A DNA stretch of 64,000 nucleotides, taken from Pleomorphovibrio marinus. GTDB taxonomy: Bacteria > Bacteroidota > Bacteroidia > Cytophagales > Cyclobacteriaceae. Position numbers and translations under genes: made by a program. Below, piece by piece: positions 1-9,453 of the stretch. Under the pieces are notes generated by a model. That model searched no databases and was not told where the DNA came from. It saw only the letters and a list, made by a program, of their open reading frames with translations. The stretch's first letter is position 1, and each line of letters begins with the position of its first letter. The stretch lies in the NCBI RefSeq assembly GCF_003347495.1, contig NZ_QCXY01000003.1, forward strand, positions 62,001 to 126,000, in the 5' to 3' direction.

Positions 1-2
1 TC

Positions 3-644
3 CTTTCCTCCCTAGGAGGGAAAACCATTCTTTCTGAATTCCCCGAATTATGTGGGGTGGAACAGGAACTTATCAATCGCTGCCAAACAGATGAAGCAGC
101 GGACAAATTCATAAAACTAATGAGGGCATATGCGGCCTCTGCTGAGGCAGTTGGTTCGGGTTTTGACATGAACCCCAGTCCGGGAAATATCAAAGATGGA
201 CTGATTACCGACGCGATAAAATCGGCAGGTGCAGCAAAAAAAGGAGGGACATCCCCAATTGTTGACGTACTTGATTACACGGAGCAGGTGAAAAAACCAG
301 GTCTAAACCTACTTTGCACTCCTGGTAACGACGTGGAAAGCACTACTGCCATGGCGGGGAGTGGGGCAAACATCATCCTTTTTACCACAGGTTTGGGTAC
401 CCCGACTGGTAATCCCGTCACGCCGGTAATCAAAATCTCCTCCAATCATAAACTGGCTAAGAAAATGGAAGACATTATCGATGTGGATACCGGCGCGGTG
501 GTTTCCGGGGAAAAAACCATCGCTGAAGTGGGAGATGAACTTTTCGAATATATTTTGAAGGTAGCCAGTGGAGAGTTGAGACCAAAAGCGGTCCAACTGA
601 ACCAAGATGACTTTATCCCTTGGAAAAGAGGTGTATCTTTGTAA
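3..644 (+). CDS. uxaA: Altronate dehydratase, C-terminal part (cut by window start)
   Basis: The reading frame is open back to base 3 with no stop (residues preceding the first possible GTG at 57 read [20 protein letters not shown]), so this is the 3' end of a longer gene rather than a short protein. About 213 residues are visible. The family pattern of UxaA is clear: NPSPGN near the start of the visible part, [13 protein letters not shown], the TPGND.ESTT segment and [12 protein letters not shown]. UxaA dehydrates D-altronate to 2-keto-3-deoxygluconate in galacturonate breakdown, in the cytoplasm. It lies 27 bp upstream of the SDR reductase and uxuA, consistent with a hexuronate operon that begins outside the window. 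Confidence 0.93.
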   Translation, partial: LSSLGGKTILSEFPELCGVEQELINRCQTDEAADKFIKLMRAYAASAEAVGSGFDMNPSPGNIKDGLITDAIKSAGAAKKGGTSPIVDVLDYTEQVKKPGLNLLCTPGNDVESTTAMAGSGANIILFTTGLGTPTGNPVTPVIKISSNHKLAKKMEDIIDVDTGAVVSGEKTIAEVGDELFEYILKVASGELRPKAVQLNQDDFIPWKRGVSL

Positions 645-671
645 TATAGCATGTTAATTTAACCTAAAAGT

Positions 672-1487
672 ATGTCTAGTTTATTTTCAGTTAAAAATAA
701 AATCATAATAATCAGCGGTGCCACAGGAGTACTTGGAAAAGCCATGTCCAAGCACCTAGCCTATGAGGGGGCCCAAATGGTCATCTTAGGAAGAAATCCC
801 GACAAGGTAAACCAGCTTGTGAAGGAAATTAAAGATGAGGGTGGGTTTGCCGTCCCAGCTGTGGCAGATGTCACAAATGAAAAAGAACTGGAGGAGGTAA
901 AGAAAGAGCTCGGCAATTCCTTTGAATACGTGGATGGGCTAATCAATGCCGCAGGAGGGAATATGCCTGGTGCGGTGGTGATGCCTAATCAGTTCCTCTC
1001 CGACCTATCAGGAGAGGACGTAAAGAAGATCATGGATTTAAATTACATGGGTACCTTTTTGCCTACAAAGGTTTTTCTGCCCCTGATGACCGCTACCAAG
1101 AAAGCAAGTATTGTCAATATTTCCTCCATGGCCGCAAGTCGACCCATGACCCGGGTGATGGGCTATGCCTCGGCCAAGGCGGCAATTGACAACCTCACCA
1201 AGTGGTTGGCCACGGAATTCGCAAAAAAATACGGGGAGGGGATGCGTGTAAACGCGGTGGCTCCCGGGTTTTTCTTAACCGAACAAAACCGAGCCCTCTT
1301 GACCCAACAGGACGGGAGCCTTACTGAAAGAGGACAATTGATTATCCAAAACACCCCTATGGCCAGATTTGGTGAACCAAATGAGCTTTTCGGCGCTATA
1401 CAGTTCTTGTGCAGTGAAGCTTCGAAGTTCGTGACAGGAACCATAATTGAAGTAGACGGAGGTTTTAATGCATTTGGAGGAGTATGA
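672..1487 (+). CDS. uxuB: SDR-family D-mannonate oxidoreductase (fructuronate reductase)
   Basis: A 271-residue classical short-chain dehydrogenase: N-terminal cofactor motif [15 protein letters not shown], catalytic Ser in VNISSMAAS and the YASAK tetrad, ending [12 protein letters not shown]. The nearest known role is the SDR type of D-mannonate oxidoreductase (as in Bacillus UxuB/YjmF), interconverting D-fructuronate and D-mannonate with NAD(H). The assignment rests on context: it sits between uxaA and uxuA, and its stop overlaps the uxuA start by four bases (ATGA), implying translational coupling. Family membership is certain; the exact substrate is inferred. An altronate-forming (tagaturonate) reductase is the alternative. 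Confidence 0.85.
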   Translation: MSSLFSVKNKIIIISGATGVLGKAMSKHLAYEGAQMVILGRNPDKVNQLVKEIKDEGGFAVPAVADVTNEKELEEVKKELGNSFEYVDGLINAAGGNMPGAVVMPNQFLSDLSGEDVKKIMDLNYMGTFLPTKVFLPLMTATKKASIVNISSMAASRPMTRVMGYASAKAAIDNLTKWLATEFAKKYGEGMRVNAVAPGFFLTEQNRALLTQQDGSLTERGQLIIQNTPMARFGEPNELFGAIQFLCSEASKFVTGTIIEVDGGFNAFGGV

Positions 1488-2671
1488 TGGAAGGTAATAC
1501 AATTTTGATGGAGCAAACCATGCGTTGGTATGGCCCGAAGGACCCGGTAAGCCTCAGGGATATTTTACAATCCGGGGCTACGGGGATAGTCACGGCTTTG
1601 CACGATATCCCCAATGGTGAGGTTTGGCCAAGGGAAGCCATTAAGGAAAGGAAGAAACTAATTGAGAATACAGGTCTGCGGTGGTCTGTAGTGGAAAGTG
1701 TTCCCGTTCATGAAAGCATAAAGACCCGTAAAGGTGCGTATGAAAAACACATCCGCAACTATTGCCAAACCCTTGAAAACCTCGCCGCAGAAGGTATTTC
1801 AACGGTTTGCTATAATTTCATGCCTATATTGGATTGGACTAGGACCAATTTGGCCTACACCTTGGAAAATGGAGCGAAAGCCCTTCGCTTTGAAATGAAA
1901 GCATTGGCAGCTTTCGATGTATTTATGCTGAAGCGACCAGGTGCTGATCAGGACTACCCCGCTACCCTACTTGCCAAAGCAAGATCCTACACGGAGGAAA
2001 TGAGCGAAGAGGAAAAGCAAAAGCTGATCAATACCATCATAGCAGGCCTTCCAGGTGCGGAAGCGGGCTATACCCTAGAGGATTTTCAAGCTGCCTTGGA
2101 CACGTATCAGGATATAGATGCCGATAAACTGGGGAAACATCTCAACTTATTTCTTTCGGAAATAGTGCCTGTAGCCGAAGCCAACGGCGTAAAGTTGTGT
2201 ATTCATCCTGACGATCCTCCATTTCCCATCTTCGGGCTTCCTAGGGTGGTGAGTATTTCCAGGGATTACGACCGGATCTTGGCTGCAAACCCAAGCAAGC
2301 ATAACGGAATCACTTTCTGCACGGGATCTTTAGGGGTAAGGGCAGACAATGACTTGCCGGCGATGGTAAAAAAATACGGGGATCATTTCCATTTTATTCA
2401 CCTTAGGAGTACCCAAAGGGACGAAGAGGGCAATTTCTACGAAGCCAACCACTTGGAAGGCGATGTACCTATGTACGAGGTAGTAAAAGAACTGGTACAC
2501 CTGCAGCGGCGCACGGGGAAACAACTTCCCATGAGGCCTGACCATGGTCACCAAATGCTGGATGACCTTGCCAAAACCACAAACCCCGGCTATTCGGCAA
2601 TAGGAAGGCTTAAGGGTCTGGCTGAACTAAGAGGGTTGGAACTGGCTATCGTTAGGACTTTATTTCCATAG
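1484..2671 (+). CDS. uxuA: Mannonate dehydratase
   Basis: A 395-residue UxuA-family TIM-barrel enzyme that dehydrates D-mannonate to 2-keto-3-deoxygluconate. Visible family blocks are [14 protein letters not shown] near the N-terminus, [31 protein letters not shown], the metal-ligand region [31 protein letters not shown] and [10 protein letters not shown]. The length matches the E. coli enzyme. The ATG at 1484 overlaps the previous stop; the ATG at 1508 ([10 protein letters not shown]) aligns better with the usual family N-terminus and may be the real start. It completes the glucuronate branch of the pathway begun by the two upstream genes. Confidence 0.95.
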   Translation: MMEGNTILMEQTMRWYGPKDPVSLRDILQSGATGIVTALHDIPNGEVWPREAIKERKKLIENTGLRWSVVESVPVHESIKTRKGAYEKHIRNYCQTLENLAAEGISTVCYNFMPILDWTRTNLAYTLENGAKALRFEMKALAAFDVFMLKRPGADQDYPATLLAKARSYTEEMSEEEKQKLINTIIAGLPGAEAGYTLEDFQAALDTYQDIDADKLGKHLNLFLSEIVPVAEANGVKLCIHPDDPPFPIFGLPRVVSISRDYDRILAANPSKHNGITFCTGSLGVRADNDLPAMVKKYGDHFHFIHLRSTQRDEEGNFYEANHLEGDVPMYEVVKELVHLQRRTGKQLPMRPDHGHQMLDDLAKTTNPGYSAIGRLKGLAELRGLELAIVRTLFP

Positions 2672-2701
2672 ATTCAATTAATTAATCCAAATATCAAAAA
2701 A

Positions 2702-4063
2702 ATGAATAAAAAGCATAATCAAAGAAGGGAGTTCATAAAAAAGTCCGTTTTGACAACGGCAGGATTGACTACCCTGGGAACCGCAGGGCTTTCGGCAAAG
2801 AGTTACAGAAGAGTGGTAGGTGCCAATGAGCGTTTGCAAATTGCCGTTGCGGGACTTGGCAGGAGGCTAGGGGCTTTCTATGCACCTATTGCCATGGAAT
2901 CAAGTAATGTTGACTTGGTGTACATTTGCGATGCAAAAACATCTCAATTGGAGAAAGCTGCCGGCAACTTCAAAAAACATATAGACTATAATCCCAAACA
3001 CGAGACCAACATACTCAAGGTTATTGAGGACAAGGAAATTGACGCGCTGATCAATGCAACCCCAGACCACTGGCATGCACCAGGTACTTGGTTGGCCTTG
3101 GAAGCCGGTAAACATGTATATGTGGAAAAACCTTGTAGCCACAACCCCTATGAGGGTGAACTGCTGGTTGCCTACCAGAAAAAATACAACAAGGTGGTAC
3201 AGATGGGTAACCAGCAGAGGTCAGCACCAGAAAGCATAGAAATCATTAAAGAAATCCATGATGGCAAAATAGGTACCGTTTACAAGGCCACCGCCTTTTA
3301 CAATTCAGCCCGGGGAGAGGTTCCCAATCAGCAGAAGGCCTCCCCTCCAAGTGATTTGGATTGGGAAATGTTTCAGGGGCCGGCCCCTAGACGTGCTTAT
3401 ACAAGCGAAACTTGGGATTATAACTGGCACTGGTATGGATGGGATTATGGAACAGGGGAAACAGGCAACAACGCTACCCACGAATTGGATGTGGCCAGAT
3501 GGGCACTCCAGGTGGATTTCCCAAGTAAGGTCATCGTAGATGCCGGCAAATACCACTGGCCGGATGATGGGTGGACCATGTATGACACCATGCATGCCAT
3601 ATTCAATTTCGGGGACAACAAATCCATTCATTGGGATGGAAAAAGCCGAAACGGTTACAACACCTATGGCCCTCAAGGTAGAGGAACCATTATTTATGGC
3701 TCAGAAGGTTCTGTGTTTGTAGATAGAGGGGGGTACCAGTTATTCGACCGTGGTGGCAAGCTAGTGAAGGAAAATAAGGGAGGAAGTGATGAAGGTGGCA
3801 CCCAACTCGGGGGCGGTGGAGGCATGTCCACCCGACACGTGGTCAATTTCTTTGAAGCTATTAGAGGGAAAGAGGAACAACGCTCCCCAATAAACGAAGG
3901 AGCAAAAAGTACATTGTTGTGCCACTTAGCTAATATTGCCTCCCGTACAGGGGAATCCTTGGAGTGTGACACCAAAAACGGGCACATCAAAAACAGCAAA
4001 AAAGCCCAAAACCTGTGGAAGAGAGAATATGAGAAAGGATGGGAGCCAAAACTAAAGGCTTAG
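2702..4063 (+). CDS. Gfo/Idh/MocA family oxidoreductase with Tat signal
   Basis: A 453-residue predicted NAD(P)-dependent sugar or polyol oxidoreductase. The N-terminus carries a twin-arginine signal (RREFIKKS followed by a hydrophobic stretch TAGLTTLGTAGLSA), so it is probably exported or membrane-tethered. A Rossmann fold follows (VAGLGRR), with DHWHAP and the EKP motif in YVEKPCSHNPYEGE, then GNQQRSAPES. The C-terminal half fits the Gfo/Idh/MocA C-terminal domain (WHWYGWDYGTGETGNNATHELDVARWAL). It lies 30 bp after uxuA and is probably co-transcribed with it. Such exported proteins are abundant in polysaccharide-degrading Bacteroidota; the substrate cannot be read from sequence. Confidence 0.9.
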   Translation: MNKKHNQRREFIKKSVLTTAGLTTLGTAGLSAKSYRRVVGANERLQIAVAGLGRRLGAFYAPIAMESSNVDLVYICDAKTSQLEKAAGNFKKHIDYNPKHETNILKVIEDKEIDALINATPDHWHAPGTWLALEAGKHVYVEKPCSHNPYEGELLVAYQKKYNKVVQMGNQQRSAPESIEIIKEIHDGKIGTVYKATAFYNSARGEVPNQQKASPPSDLDWEMFQGPAPRRAYTSETWDYNWHWYGWDYGTGETGNNATHELDVARWALQVDFPSKVIVDAGKYHWPDDGWTMYDTMHAIFNFGDNKSIHWDGKSRNGYNTYGPQGRGTIIYGSEGSVFVDRGGYQLFDRGGKLVKENKGGSDEGGTQLGGGGGMSTRHVVNFFEAIRGKEEQRSPINEGAKSTLLCHLANIASRTGESLECDTKNGHIKNSKKAQNLWKREYEKGWEPKLKA

Positions 4064-4091
4064 GAATTCTGTTTTAGCCCAAATTTTGAAG

Positions 4092-4135
4092 AAGAAGTAG
4101 TTATCCATGCCAATGGATAGGTACTTCTTTTTTAA
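4092..4135 (+). terminator. Hairpin terminator after the first Gfo/Idh/MocA gene
   Basis: An imperfect inverted repeat (AAGTAgTTATCCAT / ATGGATAgGTACTT) with a short loop is followed directly by a T run. It separates the uxaA-uxuB-uxuA-Gfo/Idh block from the second oxidoreductase gene, suggesting at least partial termination there. Confidence 0.6.
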
Positions 4136-4183
4136 AAGGAGTATACAAATGGAGATAACACTATTAACAATAACAATTTAACC

Positions 4184-5551
4184 ATGAATAAAACCAACAA
4201 AACCCGAAGAACCTTTATCAAAAATTCGGTTCTCAGTACAGCCGGATTGGCAAGTTTAGGAGCAGTTGGATTTTCTGCCAAAAGTTATGGCAGAATCCTA
4301 GGTGCCAACGATCGCGTAAACGTGGGTATCGTTGGGTTTTCAGATCGATGCAGGGGAGCGCTTGTTCCTGCTATGCTGAAACACTCCGAAGAACTCAACT
4401 TTGAATTCACCGCCATTTCAGATATTTGGAACCTGCGAAGAGAAGAAGGTGCAGCCTATGTAAAGGAGAAATCCGGAAAAACCCTTGCCAAGGCCAGAAA
4501 TAACGAGGAGCTGTATGAGAGAAAGGATGTGGATGCCGTCCTTATCAGCACCGCAGACTTTCAACACGCCTTGCATACTAAAGAGGCGGTGGAAGCCGGT
4601 AGAGATGTTTACGTGGAAAAGCCCTTTGCTGAAACCATGGAGGACAACAGGGCTGCACGAGAGGCAGTAGAAAGATCCGGTAAAATTGTACAAGTAGGTT
4701 CTCAGCGTAGAAGTGGACAGAATTACCATGCTGCCAATGAATTTATCCGTTCAGGGCAATTTGGGGACATTGTAGCTGTAGAGATGAGCTGGAACGTCAA
4801 CCAGCCTGGCCGTTGGAGAAGACCCAGTTTGGTAGAAAAGATAAGAAAAGAAGATACAGACTGGGACAGGTACCTGATGAACCGACCTAAAGAAGACTGG
4901 GATCCTCGCAAATACCTTGAATTCAGGTTATTTTGGCCCTATTCTTCTGGAATTCCAGGCCAATGGATGGCTCACCAAATCGATACCGTACACTGGTTTA
5001 CTGGGCTAGACCATCCCCGAAGTGTAGCTGCCAATGGGGGTATTTACCTTTGGAAGGATGGCAGGAAAAATTTTGATACCATGACAGCAGTTTTCGATTA
5101 TGGTCCATATGACGATGAAACCAAGGGATTCCAGGTCATTTATTCCTCCCGTTTTACCAATTCTGCCGGAGGCACTAAGGAAATATACTTCTCCAATGGA
5201 GGTGAATTGAACCTGGACACCAACATGGTCACTCCAAACGGTGGACTAGATGAGCGGCACGCGAAAGCCATGGGCAAAGAAGCAAACAAACTGCCGGAAA
5301 TGTCCCTATCTGAAGTCATCCAAGTGGAAACTGGGGCAGACACTGGGGCAGACAACCTCACCTCTTCACATATGAGAAACTGGATGGAATGTGTGAGAAA
5401 CCGAAAAAACCCAAACGCTGATGTAATGGCTGGTTATAACCACTCCATAGCAAACATCATGACTACCGCAGCACTTAGGACAGGTGAGTTTGTGACCTTT
5501 GACCGAGAAAAGCAAGAGGTAATGGCAGGTGGTAAAGTTTTTAAATATTAA
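4184..5551 (+). CDS. Gfo/Idh/MocA family oxidoreductase with Tat signal (second copy)
   Basis: A 455-residue paralogue-like neighbour of the previous gene with a nearly identical Tat leader (RRTFIKNSVLSTAGLASLG). The dinucleotide fold (GIVGFSDRCRG) is followed by ADFQHA, the EKP motif (YVEKPFAETMEDN) and QVGSQRRSGQN, then a C-terminal substrate domain (GIPGQWMAHQIDTVHWF). The mature sequences diverge widely, so the pair probably act on different substrates despite the shared leader. The next gene starts six bases after the stop, so this gene and the DUF6807 protein form a transcription unit. Function beyond the oxidoreductase family is unknown. Confidence 0.9.
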   Translation: MNKTNKTRRTFIKNSVLSTAGLASLGAVGFSAKSYGRILGANDRVNVGIVGFSDRCRGALVPAMLKHSEELNFEFTAISDIWNLRREEGAAYVKEKSGKTLAKARNNEELYERKDVDAVLISTADFQHALHTKEAVEAGRDVYVEKPFAETMEDNRAAREAVERSGKIVQVGSQRRSGQNYHAANEFIRSGQFGDIVAVEMSWNVNQPGRWRRPSLVEKIRKEDTDWDRYLMNRPKEDWDPRKYLEFRLFWPYSSGIPGQWMAHQIDTVHWFTGLDHPRSVAANGGIYLWKDGRKNFDTMTAVFDYGPYDDETKGFQVIYSSRFTNSAGGTKEIYFSNGGELNLDTNMVTPNGGLDERHAKAMGKEANKLPEMSLSEVIQVETGADTGADNLTSSHMRNWMECVRNRKNPNADVMAGYNHSIANIMTTAALRTGEFVTFDREKQEVMAGGKVFKY

Positions 5552-5557
5552 AGGAAA

Positions 5558-6646
5558 ATGAACATGAAGAAAAAAAGTAAATATCATTTTCTTTTAATAT
5601 CCCTGCTCCTCTTAATGGTAATAGGCATAGCACATATCTCCTCTGCCAGGACAAACCCTGACCCAATGGAAAAGGAAGAAAGGATACAACTTGTGAGAAA
5701 TGATGATCAAAAAAAGGTAGATGTGATCATTGATGGGGAGCACTTCACCTCTTACATTTATCCAGAAACTATTGAAAAACCAGTTCTATATCCTATAAAA
5801 ACCTCAAAGGGAACCTTTATCACCAGGGGTTATCCCATTGCCAACAGACCCGGCGAAAGGGTGGACCACCCACATCATGTAGGGCTTTGGCTAAATTATG
5901 GGGATGTCAACGGTTTGGATTTTTGGAATAATTCGGATGCCATCTCAGCAGAGAAAAAACCCAACTATGGTAGTATCATACACCGTGAAATCCTCCATAT
6001 TGAAAGCGGTAAGGATGAAGGTATATTAGAAGTGGCCATGGATTGGGTGGATCACCAAGGAAAGGTACTCCTAAAAGAGCAAACCAAATTTGTATTTAAG
6101 GGAAAAGGGAACAAGAGATCCATTGATCGCATCACCACTCTAACTGCAAATGGACAAAAGGTAAATTTTACCGATAACAAGGAGGGCATGTTGGGTATCA
6201 GAATGGCGAGGGAACTTGAACATCCCTCTGATAAACCAGAAAAATTTACCGATGCCCAGGGAAACCCCACCGATGTGCCTTCCATGAACAATGAGGGAGT
6301 AAGCGGGAAATACAAAAGTAGTGAGGGGATAGAAGGGGATGATGTATGGGGAACCCGAGCGAAATGGATGAACCTTGCTGGCACCATTGAGGGTGAAAAC
6401 ATTTCTGTAGCCATATTGGACCATCCTGACAACGTGGGCTATCCCACCTATTGGCATGCCAGAGGTTATGGACTTTATGCCGCTAACCCTCTCGGACAAA
6501 AAGCAATGAGCGGAGGCAAGGATGAGCTCAACCATTCCCTAAATGCTGGAGAATCCATGACCTTTAAGCACAGAATCTTGGTATACTCAGGAAAGGCAGT
6601 AAAGGATAAGGATGTGGAAAAGGATTACAAGACATTCACCAAATAA
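5558..6646 (+). CDS. DUF6807 (PmoA-like) family exported protein
   Basis: A 362-residue protein with an N-terminal hydrophobic signal segment (FLLISLLLLMVIGIAHI) and the features of the PmoA/DUF6807 family: YIYPETIEKPVLYPIKTSKG, RPGERVDHPHHVGLW, LNYGDVNGLDFWN and the terminal YPTYWHARGYGLYAANPLG. The HPHH-containing segment is the most conserved part. The family has no established biochemical activity. It is commonly found beside Gfo/Idh/MocA oxidoreductases and TIM-barrel isomerases, as here, which suggests a role in an extracytoplasmic sugar-derivative pathway. A methane monooxygenase link implied by the family name should not be assumed. Confidence 0.85.
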   Translation: MNMKKKSKYHFLLISLLLLMVIGIAHISSARTNPDPMEKEERIQLVRNDDQKKVDVIIDGEHFTSYIYPETIEKPVLYPIKTSKGTFITRGYPIANRPGERVDHPHHVGLWLNYGDVNGLDFWNNSDAISAEKKPNYGSIIHREILHIESGKDEGILEVAMDWVDHQGKVLLKEQTKFVFKGKGNKRSIDRITTLTANGQKVNFTDNKEGMLGIRMARELEHPSDKPEKFTDAQGNPTDVPSMNNEGVSGKYKSSEGIEGDDVWGTRAKWMNLAGTIEGENISVAILDHPDNVGYPTYWHARGYGLYAANPLGQKAMSGGKDELNHSLNAGESMTFKHRILVYSGKAVKDKDVEKDYKTFTK

Positions 6647-6694
6647 ATCTATCAATCGCTCGCTACCACGCTTGCGAATGTTGAAAGTGTATTT

Positions 6695-6729
6695 AATGGC
6701 TGTGTCTTATGGATACGGCCATTTTTGTT
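6695..6729 (+). terminator. Intrinsic terminator after the oxidoreductase/DUF6807 unit
   Basis: The arms AATGGCTGTGTC and GATACGGCCATT (two G-T pairs) enclose a five-base loop and are followed by TTTTGTTT, the usual shape of a rho-independent terminator on the plus strand. Confidence 0.65.
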
Positions 6730-6814
6730 TACAAATTATTAATATAAAGAGGCTTATAAACTAGAGACATTTACTGTAGTATTGTACCACCAATTCCTAA
6801 AATCCCTAAAACAC

Positions 6815-7597
6815 ATGAACCACCTGATTCCAATCATCATCGTTTCTCTTATAATTTGTCTTACCGCGTGTGGCCCAGCTCCAGAAACCTTCTTGGACAA
6901 CCCCGTTATTGCCCACAGAGGTGCCTGGAAAACCGAAGGATTACCGCAAAACTCAATAGCTTCACTGCAACGGGCCATAGATATAGGATGTGCAGGATCG
7001 GAGTTTGATGTTTGGATGACCTCTGATGGGGTATTGGTACTTAATCACGATGCCGATTACGAGGGCCTGGTACTAGAGACAGCTACCTTTGAAGAAGTCT
7101 CCCAACTAAGGCTTTCAAACGGAGAAAGGCTACCAACAGCAGAAGAATATATTAGAAAGGGAATGACCCAAAACAGGACCAAACTCATCTTTGAGGTCAA
7201 ACCTTCGAAAATAAGTACGGGGAGAGGGGTAGAATTGGCCGAAAAATCAGTGGATATAGTAAAGTCCATGGGTGCTGAAAAATGGGTGGACTATATCACT
7301 TTTGACCATGATATAGGACTCCGGATTATCGCGTTGGATCCAGATGCCAATGTAGCTTATCTGAATGGTGACAAGAGTCCTCAAGAGCTTAAGGAGGCTG
7401 GATATTTTGGGCTGGATTATAACATACGTGTAATGAAGGAAAACCCTAATTGGTTTGAAGAGGCTAGGGAGTTGGGATTAAACATCAACGTGTGGACTGT
7501 CAATAATCGGGAGGATATGGAATGGTTGTTGGACCAGAATGTGGATTACATTACCACGGATGAACCGGAGTTACTTTTTGAAATGCTGAACGACTGA
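6815..7597 (+). CDS. Glycerophosphodiester phosphodiesterase lipoprotein
   Basis: About 260 residues. The ATG at 6815 is preferred because it places a lipoprotein signal at the N-terminus (hydrophobic stretch ending in LTACG), whereas the longer frame needs a TTG start. The mature part is a GDPD TIM barrel: catalytic IAHRGAW, ENS-like QNSIAS, the acidic pair in GSEFDVWMT, then LNHD and a C-terminal INVWTVNN plus ITTDEP. It should hydrolyse glycerophosphodiesters to glycerol-3-phosphate and an alcohol, at the periplasmic or outer-membrane side. It stands alone after a terminator. Confidence 0.9.
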   Translation: MNHLIPIIIVSLIICLTACGPAPETFLDNPVIAHRGAWKTEGLPQNSIASLQRAIDIGCAGSEFDVWMTSDGVLVLNHDADYEGLVLETATFEEVSQLRLSNGERLPTAEEYIRKGMTQNRTKLIFEVKPSKISTGRGVELAEKSVDIVKSMGAEKWVDYITFDHDIGLRIIALDPDANVAYLNGDKSPQELKEAGYFGLDYNIRVMKENPNWFEEARELGLNINVWTVNNREDMEWLLDQNVDYITTDEPELLFEMLND

Positions 7598-7867
7598 CAT
7601 TTTTAGGAGCCCAATTTTTCCGCACTCAGGCCAACTTTAAAAGGAACATGACATTGGTTTTATCTGATATGGTACCCCATAGAGATGACATATTTGCGGT
7701 GAGATTTCTAAGCTCATTAAAATACCCTAGGGAAAGTTAGGTATGTTTTAGCTAAAATTCAGATGAACGGAGCTTATTTTGGTTAAAAGACATGCTGTTA
7801 GTGGATAACGACGGATTTCTCGGAAACCAAAACTTTACGAATAGTGACGGGCAGACAACAAGTGTAT

Positions 7868-8077
7868 TTATACCCATCGACAGCAGGATGCTATTGTTTT
7901 CTCCATTTTTTCCGCTTCCTCTTTATCCAAAACCCCAAAAAGATCATATGCGGTTGGCCGCTGTGCTTCTTTTTCCTTCTCCCTTTTCAACAGAGATTCC
8001 AGCTTATCAATAATCGCTTCATTGCTGACCGACAAAAGTTCCTGTATGAATTTTAGCTTTCTAGTTTGTATGTCCAT
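7868..8077 (-). CDS. Small antitoxin-like hypothetical protein (orphan)
   Basis: A 69-residue charged helical protein (from the ATG at 8077: MDIQTRKLKFIQELLSVSNE...) with the look of Bacteroidota addiction-module proteins that precede RelE/PIN toxins: an N-terminal RKL.FIQELL helix followed by an acidic/basic linker. A longer version starting at 8140 is possible. The end is abnormal: after EEAEKMEKTIA the frame reads SCCRWV and stops. No toxin frame was found in the next 270 bp downstream in any minus-strand frame, so it is either an orphan or a truncated remnant. The function is an analogy only. Confidence 0.45.
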   Translation of the reverse strand: MDIQTRKLKFIQELLSVSNEAIIDKLESLLKREKEKEAQRPTAYDLFGVLDKEEAEKMEKTIASCCRWV

Positions 8078-8140
8078 AGTTTTAACCGATTGTATCCATT
8101 GTTGTAAAGTTAACGATTTCACTTTAATTTTTAGTTTCAT

Positions 8141-8460
8141 TGTTTTAATTCACACTGGCCTCTGATATTCAGTTCCTCATAGGCTGTACCCTGCTGAAAC
8201 ATGTCTCTAAAAGCAGGGGATAAGGGTATTATGATAATTTGCAGCCCTGAGAAAAACCTTTTAGAACGCGGTTTTGGGAAAGAGATCAGTGGATACTTTA
8301 ATGAAATTTAATGGTATTCAAGTAAATAGTGTTTTGATTTCAACGGTGTATATGGTTTAAAAATATATACCGTATCAAAATCAAATCTCACTATTTTTGA
8401 TAAATCAATTTCACTTTTCTGATCGGTAATCAATTCTTCAGTCCCTCAAATCAACCCCTT
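8141..8460. other. Gene-free stretch with a long imperfect palindrome
   Basis: No convincing coding frame is visible. The notable content is an imperfect inverted repeat at about 8325-8398 (described separately). The stretch lies between an orphan antitoxin-like ORF and a pseudogene, so it belongs to a decaying region. Confidence 0.5.
8325..8398. repeat. Long imperfect inverted repeat (about 74 bp)
   Basis: The outer arms are AAATAGTG..TTTTGATTT and AAATCAAAT..CACTATTT, with an inner GGTGTATAT / ATATATACC stem around an A/T-rich loop. The two halves pair along most of their length with a small bulge. It could be a miniature element remnant or a structured terminator; nothing in the flanks decides this. 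Confidence 0.5.
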
Positions 8461-9015
8461 TTACCTCAGGCAAACCACCTTACAGGGAAAACTTTGGGAG
8501 TCAATCAGCTCCAACTTGATGCTTATATCCGATGGAAACAGTTTCTTTCTCCTTCCCAATACTACGGGATGGATATATAGCCAATATTCATCCACCCTTC
8601 CAAGTCGGATAAATGACTCGGCAAGGTTTGCATCACCAACCTCATTGGCGTTTCCGGGTTGAGATCTCAATTGGCGGATCTCCTCAGGAACTACCTCTCT
8701 GACAAGCTTCGAATTCCAGGCAGTTGTCTCCAGGGTTTTGGAGAATACAAGTTTGGGTACTTCTTTCCAAATCCTAGAAAACTCTCATTCCACTGGAGAC
8801 ACGGTATCCTCATCGATGTTAGGCCAATAAGCAGCCATATTTTCATATAAACTCCGACCATACAAAGAGGTATCAATGGCTCCACTTGTTTAAAGATCAT
8901 TGAAATGTTGGTGCAGTTCCTCCCCAGGGGCTGACCAACCGAGTTCCCCTTTTGGCCCCTCCAAGTATCCATCTAATGATACCATTTGTACGTAGATAAT
9001 TTTTCTCATGGTCAT
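8461..9015 (-). pseudogene. RibD C-terminal/dihydrofolate-reductase-family protein, inactivated by two stops
   Basis: One continuous frame of 185 codons from the ATG at 9015 to the TAA at 8461 matches the RibD_C/DHFR-like family: MVSLDGYLEG..GELGWS near the start, SLYGRSLYENMAAYWP in the middle, VPKLVFSKTLE, and the typical end GDANLAESFI..VDEYWLYIHPVVLG. The frame is broken by TAA at codon 42 (8892-8890) and TGA at codon 77 (8787-8785, where a Trp is usual). There is no frameshift, so the gene decayed by point mutation. Intact members are NADPH-dependent reductases of unclear substrate. Confidence 0.85.
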
Positions 9016-9072
9016 TGTTTTTTAAAATAAAAATCTTCTGCCATAGGGATACTACCACTCCATTACCACCCT

Positions 9073-9453
9073 TTACTTGGAATCTTCATCCACTTGGAAG
9101 ATCCCAAACGTGTTGCCCTCCGTATCTATGAAATACCCTTGCCAACACACTCCTGGCACTGCAAATTTGGGCATTGCAACGTTCCCTCCAAGTTCGGAAA
9201 TAATTCGGGCAGTTGCTTCGAAGTCCTCCACTTCCACCGAGCAAACATAGGCATTCGTCCCACAACCTAGAGGAGGGGTTGATGCGGGACGCTTGAGTAA
9301 ACCTCCCGCCGTGCCTCCAGTTTGTATCCTCCAATAGGGTACAGGAGTCGCCTCCTCCGCTTTTTCGATTTTCCATCCGAAGACCCCCTTGTAAAAGTTG
9401 GCAGCACGCATGGGGTCTTCTGCGTGTATTTCAAAATAAATATGTCCGTTCAT
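9073..9453 (-). CDS. VOC-family (glyoxalase/bleomycin-resistance fold) protein
   Basis: A 126-residue protein with the vicinal-oxygen-chelate fold in one continuous unit: MNGHIYFEIHAEDP, FYKGVFGW, GGTAGGLLKRP, then VEDFEATARIISELGG and a C-terminal YFIDTEGNTFGIFQ. The length is typical of single-unit VOC proteins that dimerise to form the metal site. The substrate is unknown; close groups are annotated only as VOC family enzymes. It follows the pseudogene on the same strand, an association seen between VOC and RibD-like genes in Bacteroidota. Confidence 0.9.
   Translation of the reverse strand: MNGHIYFEIHAEDPMRAANFYKGVFGWKIEKAEEATPVPYWRIQTGGTAGGLLKRPASTPPLGCGTNAYVCSVEVEDFEATARIISELGGNVAMPKFAVPGVCWQGYFIDTEGNTFGIFQVDEDSK

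Noticed and set aside
7600-7867. A toxin gene partner downstream of the antitoxin-like ORF
   Set aside because: All three minus-strand frames were read and contain early stops with no RelE- or PIN-like motifs; no toxin-antitoxin pair is claimed.
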